Shown here piece after piece: positions 1 to 8,027 of a DNA stretch of 64,000 nucleotides; positions within the stretch are counted from its first letter, which is position 1; each line of letters begins with the position of its first letter. Under the pieces are notes generated by a model. That model saw only the letters and a list, made by a program, of their open reading frames with translations. It was not told the DNA's origin and did not search any database. The stretch comes from Palsa-506 sp963755815 (GTDB taxonomy: Bacteria > Actinomycetota > Actinomycetes > Streptosporangiales > Streptosporangiaceae): contig CAVWLF010000011.1 of assembly GCA_963755815.1 (NCBI GenBank), positions 1-64,000 on the forward strand. The letters run 5' to 3'. The position numbers and the translations under genes are program-made.

Positions 1-130
1 GGAGGGCCGGTGCATCTGGAACCGGGCAGATCAATCGCCCGGTCGCGGCTGCTGAGGACGCCGGCCATGCCCGGCAAGCGCCTTCAGAAGCCTGGATAAG
101 GTGGTGGCGCTCCGCAGCTGACCGCTGGCG

Positions 131-1400
131 TCAGCCGGGAGCTGCCAGGCCGGCGGCATCGACGACCGGCCATACCACCTGGGCATGCCGGATGTCGCTG
201 TGGGCGCCGCTGAAAGGCGACTGATCGGCGCAGATGACGGCGTTGGAGTCGAGCAGATAGAAGGTGCCCGGCTGGAAGTTGTAGCTAGTTCCCTGTGGCT
301 TGAGCGTGACGGTGGTCCCGGCTGGTGACTGCTGATAGCTGTCGTGGCCCATGGCCCCCCATTGATAGGTGAGGTCAACCGCGGATTCGGCGTCCTGGTG
401 TGCCAGCATGCTGGCGGCCGGGTACCACCAGCCGCAAGCCCGGTCCGCGGCGCTGAACGTGGCCAGCAGCGGGCCGTTGACGTTCCCGGTAAACGCCGAC
501 AGCGCGCCCGGGCCGCTGACCAGGAAGTCGGGAACCGGGTTCGCGAACGAGAAGTGGGAGAATGCGCCCTGGATCAGGAGCAGGGTCGTGACCGGGCTGT
601 TCGCGCCGGCCGCTGACTGCGGCAGCCCGGACAGCGCGTAGGCCACGAGCCGGGCGCCGAAGCTGTGCCCCATCAGGTGGACGCGGATCCCGGCGTCGGC
701 GGCAGCGAGCCTCCCGATCATGGGCCCCAGGCCGTTGCGGCCGATGACGCCCGCCCGGTTTTTCATCTCGTAGTAGGACATGCTGCGCAGTACTTCTTCG
801 GCACCGTTCCAGAGACTGGTGAAGGGGTTCGGAAGGCCCTGGGCGCTGCTGGCGGGCGTTTTCGACATGGCGGCGGCGTTGCCGAACACGGCCGCGGTAT
901 CGCCGGTGATCGCTGCCTGCTGGCCAGGCATCCTCAGCCGCGAGCGGGGGAGAGGTGACCAGGGCGGAAGCCAGCGAGTGGAACTGCTCCAGGCTGGCTG
1001 AATCCTGCGGCCGCTGGTCCAGCAGCTGGCCCAGCGTCGCGACGTTCTGCTGCTGCTGCGGGAAGGCCGGCGCCAGGGCAGCGGCCAGTTGCTGGCCGGT
1101 CGACGGAATAGGCGGAGCCGTCGCCGGGTCGTCATCGGGAAACAGCAGCGATGGCCAGATGATGCCGACCGCGATGCTCGTGCCGAGCTTCCCGGGAATC
1201 ATCCCGGCCAGCAGCGCGAACATCGACTCATACAGGGAGCGAGCCGAGTCGACACCGCTGTTCCAGCCATGGGACAGCATGAACACGTCCTTGATCCCGC
1301 CGGCTTGCACGGCCGCGGGGAGCCCTCCGTCGGAACTCAGCGTGCCGTCAGCATTGAAATCAAGCTCGTAGTAGTTCAGCCCAGCGATCTGAGTAGCCAT
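131..1400 (-). CDS. Alpha/beta-hydrolase-fold protein, disrupted by a frameshift
   Basis: Putative serine esterase or lipase-like protein. The N-terminal frame starts at the ATG at 1400 and holds the strand-turn motif FMLSHGWNSG typical of alpha/beta hydrolases. The C-terminal frame holds the nucleophile elbow LMGHSFGARLV and a hydrophobic core, and ends at the TGA at 131. The two frames overlap and the reading frame must change at about 925-955; neither half alone is a complete fold. Read together they give about 420 residues. No signal peptide is seen. It is followed (upstream on the same strand) by an S8 protease 23 bases away, so the two may be co-transcribed. Substrate unknown. A sequencing indel or a real frameshift would both explain the break. 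Confidence 0.7.
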
Positions 1401-1423
1401 GTCGCCTTCCCCGGTGGTGTGTG

Positions 1424-2812
1424 TCAGACATTGGATAGGACGCGCATCAGGTCGAGCAGCCCGGCGCCCTGGAAGAACTCGTGCCGGCCCAGCGATGTTG
1501 CATTGCTCATGAACAGCTGTTTGACCTCATCTGGCTGGCCAATGTATTCGTCTCTCACCGAGAGGAATGCTGCGATCGCACCAGATACATGCGGGGCAGC
1601 CATCGAAGTACCGCTATCTTCCACGTAACGCGCGATACCCGGGTCATTGCTCTGCAGGGGCACGATGCCCGCGATGAGCGCGCCGGTGCCCGCCGACCTG
1701 ATGCGCTCTCCCGGCGCGATCAGATCAGGCTTCAGCCGCCCGTCCAGTGTCGGGCCCTTAGACGAGGTGTAGGTCACGCCGTAGGTGTGCGGCTGGTAGC
1801 GGTGCGTCGAGCCGACAGTAATCGCGTGCAGGGCATTGCCGGGGTCCGTGATGGTGGAAAGCCTGCCATGCGCATCGGTGCTCCCACCGGTAATCGTCCC
1901 GCCTGCCCCGTCGTTGCCGGCCGAGACAACCGCCACGACCCCGGTTCCCACGAGCTGGTCGAGCTCGCGGCACAGCGGGCTCTGCCCGGCGGCGAACTCG
2001 TCGGGATACCACTCGCAGCCGATCGACAGGTTCACCCCGTGGATCAGCAGTTGCCGGCCATCGGCGTTAAACGCCCGGACCTGGGCCAGCGCGGCGATGA
2101 CCGCGCTGGTAGCCGCGACACCGTCCTCGTTAAGTACCTTGAGGCTGACCAGGCGGGCTTTCGGCGCCATTCCGCTCAGGGTCCGCCCTGGCTCAAGGGG
2201 CTGCAGAACCCATGAGGGCATGTCATCGCTGGAAGGCTCGTTCGCCGCGATGAGAATCTTGCCGCCGTCCGCTGGGGCGGCGCGGGCGATAATGCCGGCC
2301 ACGTGCGTGCCATGCCCGAGGGGGTCGGTCAGTGCAGGCGCCGGGTCGTCCGGCAGGGGGCTATTCGCCATGAGCAGGCCGGTGAAGTCGCGGTGCAGGC
2401 GCGACACTGCCGGATCGGTGACGGTGCCCCCCGCGAAATGCGGATGATCTTTGTCGATGCCGGAGTCAATGACCGCCCAGACCATACCGGTCCCTGCCGT
2501 CCCGTAAGTGCGGGTTGCGGCGTCAGCCTTGATGGTGGTCACGGAACGGTCTATGTGGGCATGCACGCGGTAGTCGGGCCAGATCCGGTAGATGGTACGG
2601 CCAGGGGGCGAAGCGCCCGCCAGGTGAGCCGTATCCTGCCCGGCCAGCAGGCCTATCTCGTCTTGCGTGAGCAGGCAACGCATGTAATGCGCAGAGATTG
2701 GCAGGGGCTCGGGCGGCTGCTCAGGTTCCTGCTCGAAGGCCGCGTGGAAAACGGTCCTGAATTGCTCGCGAATGTCGTCAGCGCCTGCCGGCTGACAGGT
2801 CGAGCTCGACAA
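1424..2812 (-). CDS. S8 family (subtilisin-like) serine peptidase
   Basis: The complete catalytic triad of subtilases is visible: Asp116 in VIDSGID, His170 in GHGTHVAGI, and Ser in DSGTSMAAPHVSG near residue 405; an Asn-containing oxyanion segment (SAGNDG) is also present. No signal peptide is seen, so secretion is not obvious. The only start for this frame at the 5' end is a TTG at 2812, which overlaps a short upstream frame (2778-2999) by 35 bases. The upstream frame ends in a segment (NGRQAVLVELDLSAG) that resembles the start of a protease pro-domain and would read naturally into ADDIREQF of this gene, so the true protein may be about 525 residues with a frame break near 2785-2800. Neighbours are a hydrolase and a peptidoglycan-binding protein on the same strand. 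Confidence 0.9.
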   Translation of the reverse strand: MSSSTCQPAGADDIREQFRTVFHAAFEQEPEQPPEPLPISAHYMRCLLTQDEIGLLAGQDTAHLAGASPPGRTIYRIWPDYRVHAHIDRSVTTIKADAATRTYGTAGTGMVWAVIDSGIDKDHPHFAGGTVTDPAVSRLHRDFTGLLMANSPLPDDPAPALTDPLGHGTHVAGIIARAAPADGGKILIAANEPSSDDMPSWVLQPLEPGRTLSGMAPKARLVSLKVLNEDGVAATSAVIAALAQVRAFNADGRQLLIHGVNLSIGCEWYPDEFAAGQSPLCRELDQLVGTGVVAVVSAGNDGAGGTITGGSTDAHGRLSTITDPGNALHAITVGSTHRYQPHTYGVTYTSSKGPTLDGRLKPDLIAPGERIRSAGTGALIAGIVPLQSNDPGIARYVEDSGTSMAAPHVSGAIAAFLSVRDEYIGQPDEVKQLFMSNATSLGRHEFFQGAGLLDLMRVLSNV

Positions 2813-2999
2813 GAACCGCCTGCCGACCGTTGACGCTGTAAAGGAGTCTGTCCCGCGTCGCCTGGTCTACTCCCGGACTCAGCAATGGGCTCACCAGCGG
2901 CCGCTGAACCGGCGGCTTGTTCGTACCCGCAGGCGCCGATGCGTTCGCGGGAGCTGCTGGCGCGGAGCCCGCTGGTTGAGCTGACCCGGCGGGGGTCAT
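2778..2999 (-). CDS. Short Ala/Pro-rich frame, probable N-terminus of the S8 peptidase
   Basis: A 73-residue frame with an ATG at 2999, beginning with an Ala/Gly/Pro-rich low-complexity stretch and ending in LLYSVNGRQAVLVELDLSAG. The last part looks like the beta-strand opening of a subtilase pro-domain. It overlaps the TTG start of the protease by 35 bases in the other frame. I read it as the detached N-terminus of the protease rather than an independent gene; a separate small coupled protein is the alternative. Confidence 0.5.
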   Translation of the reverse strand: MTPAGSAQPAGSAPAAPANASAPAGTNKPPVQRPLVSPLLSPGVDQATRDRLLYSVNGRQAVLVELDLSAGRR

Positions 3000-3120
3000 G
3001 ATTTCCCCTGTCCTGACAGCTGGCTGGATCCTGTAATTACCATTTCCCCTCCGGGCCTAAAAGCTCATTTGACGTAGCGGACGAATGTAATGCGCGGCCG
3101 GTTACCGGCTTAGGAGACCG

Positions 3121-3620
3121 TCATCCGCCGCCCGGGCCGGGGACGTTGCAGAGGTTGGCGAGCACCATACCGGCGGCACCTATGGGCAGTGCCCATGTTT
3201 GGAGGGCGACCACGCCGTCGGCGTTGATGCCGCCACGCTTCTGGGTCCCGGAGACCGCGGCGGCGGTCTCCGGGCCGTAAATGCCGTCGACAGTGAGCAC
3301 CGGGTTGGAGCCGGGCGCGAAGCTGCCGCGTCCCTCGTTCAGCGCGGTCTGCAGCTCTTCGACCACCGATCCATGAGATCCGTTTTCCAGTGTCGGTGGC
3401 CGTGCGCCGTCGCCGCCGAGCGCGGCCCAGGTAGCGGGCCCGACGATGCCGTCGACGGTCAGATGGCCGTCGAGCTGGAATTGCTCTACGGCAGCCTTGG
3501 TTACCGGGCCGAAGATGCCGTCGATCTGTTTGTAGCTCAACGTCCGCCGGACAAGGAGGTACTGCGCCCAGCGGACGGTGGGTCCGGCGCGCCTGCTGAG
3601 ATGGTCGGGGGAGTGGCCAT
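3121..3620 (-). CDS. Peptidoglycan-binding (PGB_1) domain protein, N-terminal frameshift
   Basis: Two PGB_1 repeats are visible, each with the typical DGIFGPVT / DGIVGPATW / DGIYGPETA signature and a following helix with AVEQFQ. These domains bind cell-wall peptidoglycan. The only start in the main frame is a TTG at 3540, which cuts into the first repeat. Upstream in the same frame the codons still encode a PGB helix (PTVRWAQYLLVRRTLSY), but no start codon follows before a stop. The ATG at 3620 in a neighbouring frame gives MATPPTISAG, the usual opening of such proteins, so the frame likely breaks near 3580-3600. Full length would be about 166 residues. No catalytic domain is attached. Confidence 0.75.
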
Positions 3621-3810
3621 GACCGGCTCCGATCGTAAAGCGTCAGGCTGAGACCGCTGGCCCCGCGGCAAATCCGCCAGGTCCGTCCCAGCTACCTCAT
3701 AGACCCAGAGCGGATGGCGCCGTACTTGATACATCCGGTGACTGACCGATCCTGCCCCAGCGACAGCCGGCAGATCCGCGCATGGCCAGGCCAGCCGTGC
3801 TTGGGGTGGT

Positions 3811-4464
3811 TCAATCGGGCTTGTGCTGCTGTTCTCGTCTTGCTTGGCGGTGGCTCTCCAGCGGAGGATTTTCTTCTGTCTCGCCGCCGCTCGCGACCTG
3901 TGAAATATAATTTCTTTCGAAGGCGTTCATCGCCTTTATAAAGTCACGCCCCAGGTCGGCAAGCAACGGAGACGCTGCACTGCCTCCTCGGGTCGCGGTT
4001 TGCCAGCCGATATTCTCCAGCCTGTTGCGAAGCTGACGATACAGACGCCACCGATGATTGACCTGGAACAGCTCAAGGAAGGCTGTGACAACAGTCACCG
4101 CTGCGCTTAGGACCAGGGTTAGCACACGTAAGGCGAATGCTGCGCCACCATGAAGATTGATAGCAGTCAGAGCTGTGATCAAGGCGGAAGCGGTGATCAC
4201 AAGACCGCGCATATCGTAATAGATTCTCCGCCAACGTTTCTGCTGTTTATCCGCATTCCCTAATTCGGCAATGTAGGATTCCGCTACGATAGTTCCCGAT
4301 GCAGGGTCGCCGCTGGCAAGACGCTGAACGTACTCATTTAAGTGATCAATCAATCGAGTAGACCTCTTCTGGGACTTCTGGCGGCGGATTCCGCCAAAAA
4401 TGCGAGGGCGTAACGCGCGCTTCCCTGAAGGGTCCGGCGTCTGTGTCTCGGTCATGACCATCAC
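3811..4464 (-). CDS. SLATT/DUF4231-type two-helix membrane protein
   Basis: About 217 residues. Two hydrophobic helices lie at roughly residues 92-110 (GLVITASALITALTAINL) and 116-138 (ALRVLTLVLSAAVTVVTAF), followed by an amphipathic segment (HRWRLYRQLRNRLENIGW) that is the hallmark of DUF4231/SLATT proteins. The family is thought, from genome context, to be pore-forming effectors in bacterial conflict systems; that role is not shown here. Starts GTG 4464, ATG 4461 and ATG 4455 are all possible. The gene and its upstream region are clearly more AT-rich than the neighbours, which suggests recent transfer. No nucleotide cyclase or sensor gene is immediately beside it. Confidence 0.65.
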   Translation of the reverse strand: MMVMTETQTPDPSGKRALRPRIFGGIRRQKSQKRSTRLIDHLNEYVQRLASGDPASGTIVAESYIAELGNADKQQKRWRRIYYDMRGLVITASALITALTAINLHGGAAFALRVLTLVLSAAVTVVTAFLELFQVNHRWRLYRQLRNRLENIGWQTATRGGSAASPLLADLGRDFIKAMNAFERNYISQVASGGETEENPPLESHRQARREQQHKPD

Positions 4465-4671
4465 ACTCTCTGCGCTGCAGATTATGTTACCTTGGCGGTT
4501 AGCCTTCTCCCCCTACATAAGCGAGCACAATACCCAATCGCTGCGGCAATGTTACTACGGGCGGACGTATTGCGACCAGCTTTCAGACTTGTACACGCCA
4601 AGACACGGCTGCCGAGAGTACGTTGCCGTGCACCATCGGCTGGGTGTCGATGCCGGAGACCGGCCGCAGGA

Positions 4672-5481
4672 TCAGCCTGAGGGGGGATCGTCGAGCAGCT
4701 CGAAGACGTCTATCCAGTTCAGGGAGGGTCGCCAGTCTCCTTCGCCGAGAGCCCTCGTCGTCTCCTCGTTGACGGCTGGCCACACCAGCCGCACGGCCTC
4801 CTCGCGGGCCGGCGCCGCCGCTAGCTGTACCTCGACCTCCGCCCGGGAACCGAACCGTTCGTCATGCTCGGCGAAGCCGGCGATGATCCGGTACCTGCGC
4901 ACCGGCCCGGCCGCCGCCACGGGACATGCTGATGACCCGGTGCGCTGCCGGTACTCCTCGGGCGTCTCGCGGCGGCTGATGAACACGTAGTGCTCGTACT
5001 CATCGAGGGTCTCCATGCGGCTGTAAGCCAGTCGCCACGGCCCCGAGCCCGGAAGCTTCAGGCCCAGCGAGCCGACGAAGTTGGGATCTGCGCCCGCCTC
5101 TTCAGCCCGGCCCGGGTCGTCGAATCGGCGGTGGCCGGTGAACCGGAACTGGACGTGAAGCTCCGGAGGCTCTCGGTCCGGCTCAATACTCCAGACCTCG
5201 ATCTGGGTCACTCTCGGGCCAGGAGTCAGCTGCCACGGTGTCACCCTGGTCGGATGCAGCAGGTCATGGGCGACATCCGGCTCGGTGATGGCGGCCAGCC
5301 CCGAGCCGTCGCCGTCGACCGCCATCGCCCACGCGGCGAGGACCTGGCGCACCGTCCGGCTGACGTAATCGGTGCTGTACCGGTGGTCGAGCGCTTCCGC
5401 CTGCCGCATCGTCTCGGTGACGGATGCGCGGATCCCCAGACTGGCTGCCTGCACCAGCCGGACCGATTCGGACTCGCTCAC
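4672..5481 (-). CDS. Hypothetical protein, 269 residues
   Basis: Not recognised. It begins MSESESVRLVQAASLG with a helical N-terminal third and ends in a segment rich in aromatic residues (NWIDVFELLDDPP). No signal peptide, membrane helix or catalytic motif is seen. The composition (mixed charged and aromatic, codon use like neighbours) indicates a real soluble protein. The N-terminal region with AWAMAVDGDGSGLAAIT hints at an NTF2/Tim44-like fold, but this is only an impression. It is divergent from the membrane protein at 5580, with 98 bases between the starts. Confidence 0.6.
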   Translation of the reverse strand: MSESESVRLVQAASLGIRASVTETMRQAEALDHRYSTDYVSRTVRQVLAAWAMAVDGDGSGLAAITEPDVAHDLLHPTRVTPWQLTPGPRVTQIEVWSIEPDREPPELHVQFRFTGHRRFDDPGRAEEAGADPNFVGSLGLKLPGSGPWRLAYSRMETLDEYEHYVFISRRETPEEYRQRTGSSACPVAAAGPVRRYRIIAGFAEHDERFGSRAEVEVQLAAAPAREEAVRLVWPAVNEETTRALGEGDWRPSLNWIDVFELLDDPPSG

Positions 5482-5579
5482 CGCCAGGCTCCCTCGGTTC
5501 GCCGCCCTGACATACCAGCCAATGACTCTAACAAGTCACAGCCGCGAATCCCCAGTGAGAGCAGCAGTACGATCCCCGG

Positions 5580-6101
5580 GTGAGCGAGATTAGCCGCGGC
5601 CAGGCCCCGGATCAGGAAGCTACTGTCTTCGTCGAAAGGCGCTGGCAGAGCAATATTGTGCTGGCTTTCATACTCGTGGCTTTCGGCGTGGCATTCTTCA
5701 ATGTCATAAAGCACGCGCAGACCTCGGCCGGACGGGTCGTCGGAGTGGTCGTGTTCGGTGCCGCGCTGGTGCTGCTGATTGTGGGCTGGATCAGGATGAA
5801 CCGGCGTCCTCGCCGGCGCGTGGAGATCACCGCGGACGCCATCAGGTACGTGGAGCCGGGCGGCCGGGTGGCTGTCTTGTCCCGCCAGTCCGGGGATGAG
5901 CTGGCCTTCGTCCTGCAGCACCGCGGGGCCATGAGCCGGGTCTGGGTGCTGGAGCTGGCCGTTAAAGGCACTGGCACCGTCATACAGCTAAGAGGTGAAT
6001 TCCCCCGGGCGGCCGTGCGGGGGGCGTGTATTGCCCACGGCTGGCACTTCGACAAACAGCACCGCAACTGGCGGGGCCAATACCGCAACGACCAAGGCTG
6101 A
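5580..6101 (+). CDS. Small two-helix membrane protein with PH-like cytosolic domain
   Basis: 173 residues from a GTG at 5580. Two membrane helices (about residues 25-45, VLAFILVAFGVAFFNVI, and 52-70, VVGVVVFGAALVLLIVGW) form a hairpin, followed by a cytosolic beta-rich domain of about 95 residues (RVEITADAIRYVEPGG onwards) resembling bacterial PH-like domains of the same layout. Function unknown; such proteins are common in actinobacteria. It is divergent from the hypothetical gene at 5481. Confidence 0.65.
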   Translation: MSEISRGQAPDQEATVFVERRWQSNIVLAFILVAFGVAFFNVIKHAQTSAGRVVGVVVFGAALVLLIVGWIRMNRRPRRRVEITADAIRYVEPGGRVAVLSRQSGDELAFVLQHRGAMSRVWVLELAVKGTGTVIQLRGEFPRAAVRGACIAHGWHFDKQHRNWRGQYRNDQG

Positions 6102-6183
6102 AAGGCTGAGGTCCACGGCGGTTCAGGCGGTGGGCACACAACCGGACTCGCGGTTCGCGAGCCAGCCGACGCCTCGGCCCGGC

Positions 6184-6750
6184 TCAGGTACTGGCACCGT
6201 ACTTCGCGGCCATCGCGCGAAGTTGCTGGTGCACGGTCTCGAACGGCGCCAGGGCCTGCTGCGCCCGGGCGAGCACGACAACGCCCTCGCTGGCCGCGAT
6301 CAGCATGGTGGCGAACCCGTCCGCGTCGTCCGGTGAAAGACCTGCGGAGCGGAGCAGCCCGGCCAGCCGTGCCTGCCACGACCTGAACGCCTCAGCGGCG
6401 CGATTGAGCAGCTCGCGGGAATCCGCCGATACCGTGACGGCCAGCACGGAGCACCCGGCCGTGAAACCGGAGCGCTGGAGAACAGAGCGCCACATCGCCA
6501 TGAAGCCGTCGACGATCTCCACCGCGCCGCGTCCGTCGAGCGTGTCGAGGAGCTGGACCGCCTGGGCGCCGGCGTGGTCGACCGCAGCGGCGATCAGCTG
6601 CTCCTTGCCGTCCGGGAAATGGTGATAGATGGACCCGCGGGGAGTACCGGAACGGGCCAGCACCTCGGAGAAGGACGCGCCCTGAAAGCCGTGCTTGGCC
6701 AGGAGGACGACAGCGCTCTCCACCATGCGCTCGCGGACGCTCTGGTCCAT
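6184..6750 (-). CDS. TetR/AcrR family repressor (LmrA/YxaF type)
   Basis: 188 residues. The N-terminal helix-turn-helix is clear: ARSGTPRGSIYHHFPDGKE at about residues 29-47. The C-terminal ligand domain, with GCSVLAVTVSAD and a long helical tail, resembles the LmrA/YxaF branch, which usually represses a divergent gene until a small ligand binds. The divergent neighbour is a tautomerase at 6932, and the 180-base gap between them carries two near-identical palindromes, so this protein most likely controls both itself and the tautomerase. Ligand unknown. Confidence 0.9.
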   Translation of the reverse strand: MDQSVRERMVESAVVLLAKHGFQGASFSEVLARSGTPRGSIYHHFPDGKEQLIAAAVDHAGAQAVQLLDTLDGRGAVEIVDGFMAMWRSVLQRSGFTAGCSVLAVTVSADSRELLNRAAEAFRSWQARLAGLLRSAGLSPDDADGFATMLIAASEGVVVLARAQQALAPFETVHQQLRAMAAKYGAST

Positions 6751-6835
6751 GATCTCTCCGGTCTCCCGGCCGCTACTCCCGGCCGGCCGCCCAGCTTAGC
6801 CGGGCTGCGGCCGGCCAGGTGGCTGGCGCGAGCCC

Positions 6836-6880
6836 TTGACTATGACGGTCATCATAGAAATACTATGACGATCGTCATAG
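6836..6880 (+). promoter_or_regulatory. Double palindromic operator and promoter between TetR and tautomerase genes
   Basis: Two copies of an 18-base inverted repeat lie side by side: CTATGACGGTCATCATAG at 6840-6857 (imperfect) and CTATGACGATCGTCATAG at 6863-6880 (perfect). They begin 23 bases apart, about two helical turns. A TTGACT element at 6836-6841 and TACTAT at 6861-6866 could be -35 and -10 elements (19-base spacing, longer than ideal), so a bound repressor would cover the promoter. This arrangement is typical of TetR-family operators; binding by the adjacent TetR is inferred. Confidence 0.75.
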
Positions 6881-6931
6881 CGATGAGTGCGCCGGGATCC
6901 CGGCGGCACGCCGGAATCAGAGGAGTTCTCC

Positions 6932-7360
6932 ATGCCCATGATCGACGCCTACGCGGCCGCCGGCACGTTCGCCGACAAGCACCAGCTCGCCGTGGACCTG
7001 GCCACCGCCGTGATGACGATCGAGAAGGTCCCGGACATTCCGATGTTCCGCCAGAACACCGCGGCGTTCGTGCATGACCTGCCCGCGGATTCGCTGTCCA
7101 ACGTGGACGGCGACAGCAATTACGTGCGCGTCCAGGTGCTGACGAACTCCGGTGCGCTGGACCGGGAGAAGCAGCTGGCCGTCGTGCGCAAGCTCACGGA
7201 CATCGTCGCCGCGGCGGCCGGTGACCCGGGTCTCGCCGACCGCACCTGGGTGCTGCTGACCGAGGCTCCCGAGGGCGGCTGGGGACTCAGCGGCCACGCG
7301 AATACGAATGCGGAGCTCGTCGCCGCCGCACGGGCCCAGATCGCCGAGCTGAGCCGGTAA
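6932..7360 (+). CDS. Tautomerase-superfamily protein
   Basis: 142 residues. I chose the ATG at 6932 because an AGAGGAG ribosome site lies just upstream and because the second residue is then proline (MPMIDAY); after loss of Met this is the catalytic Pro1 of 4-oxalocrotonate-type tautomerases. The length is that of a fused two-repeat monomer (as in cis-CaaD/MSAD-like enzymes) rather than the 60-residue 4-OT. The second half carries VRVQVLTNSGALDREKQLAVVRKLTD. Substrate unknown. Its expression is probably controlled by the divergent TetR. Its 3' end overlaps the convergent MOSC gene by 74 bases. Confidence 0.8.
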   Translation: MPMIDAYAAAGTFADKHQLAVDLATAVMTIEKVPDIPMFRQNTAAFVHDLPADSLSNVDGDSNYVRVQVLTNSGALDREKQLAVVRKLTDIVAAAAGDPGLADRTWVLLTEAPEGGWGLSGHANTNAELVAAARAQIAELSR

Positions 7361-7997
7361 CCGCGGCGTCCCCCGGCTCGCTGGCCCCGCGGAGGGTGAC
7401 CAGCGGATCCGGGGGGCACTTGCGGATCACGTCGCCGGGACGGACGGTTCCGGCGGCCACCACCCGGGCGTTCAGGCCGCGTAGCCGCAGCGCGCGGCCG
7501 ACCCGGGAGTTGACGAACCGCCACGCGTCATTACCGAACCGGGCGGCGAACTTGGCGCAGCCCAGGTGCGGCTGGTCGGTCACCTCGATGACCGCCGAGC
7601 CCACGGCCAGCCGGGTGCCGGGCGGCAGGTTAGCCGGGCTGAGGTCAAGATCGACGTAGAGCTGATCACCGGCCAGCATGCGCCGGTCAGGATGGCGGGC
7701 GACCAGCAGGGCAGCACGGGAGTTCATCACCGTCAGCTGCATGTCCGGATGGGCCGACCGGTCGGCGGTGCGGCTGCTCGGCCGCACCGGCCAGGTATCC
7801 CCGACGAGGCCGGAATCAGTATCGAGCGTGCCCTCCGCGAGGATCTCACGGCCGTCAACGGCGGGCCGGCGCACGATGAGCTCGACCGTGCCGCCGTCGG
7901 ACGGCGAATTCCTGACCTCGCCCAGGCCCGCCTCCAGCTCGGCGGTGCTGAGATGCTCCACATTGCCATGATGCCCTGCTGCACCGGCGCGGGCCAC
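7287..7997 (-). CDS. MOSC domain-containing protein
   Basis: 236 residues from a GTG at 7997; a second GTG at 7961, giving a protein beginning MEHLSTAELEAGL, fits the family better and may be the real start. MOSC domains are found in molybdenum cofactor sulfurase-related proteins and bind sulfur on a conserved cysteine, here in PHLGCAKFAARFG near residue 150. A PGDVIR motif (about residue 190) marks the end of the domain. The last ~30 residues are Arg-rich and lie antisense to the tautomerase 3' end, so they are probably a non-essential tail. It lies downstream of the ABC exporter on the same strand with about 30 bases between. Confidence 0.85.
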   Translation of the reverse strand: MARAGAAGHHGNVEHLSTAELEAGLGEVRNSPSDGGTVELIVRRPAVDGREILAEGTLDTDSGLVGDTWPVRPSSRTADRSAHPDMQLTVMNSRAALLVARHPDRRMLAGDQLYVDLDLSPANLPPGTRLAVGSAVIEVTDQPHLGCAKFAARFGNDAWRFVNSRVGRALRLRGLNARVVAAGTVRPGDVIRKCPPDPLVTLRGASEPGDAAVTGSARRSGPVRRRRAPHSYSRGR

Positions 7998-8027
7998 GCC
8001 CCGGCCCTCAGGCCAGCGTGATCACGC

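Noticed and set aside
1..130. Possible gene at the left edge
   Set aside because: No frame with family-like sequence; the short frames there are shadows of the hydrolase.
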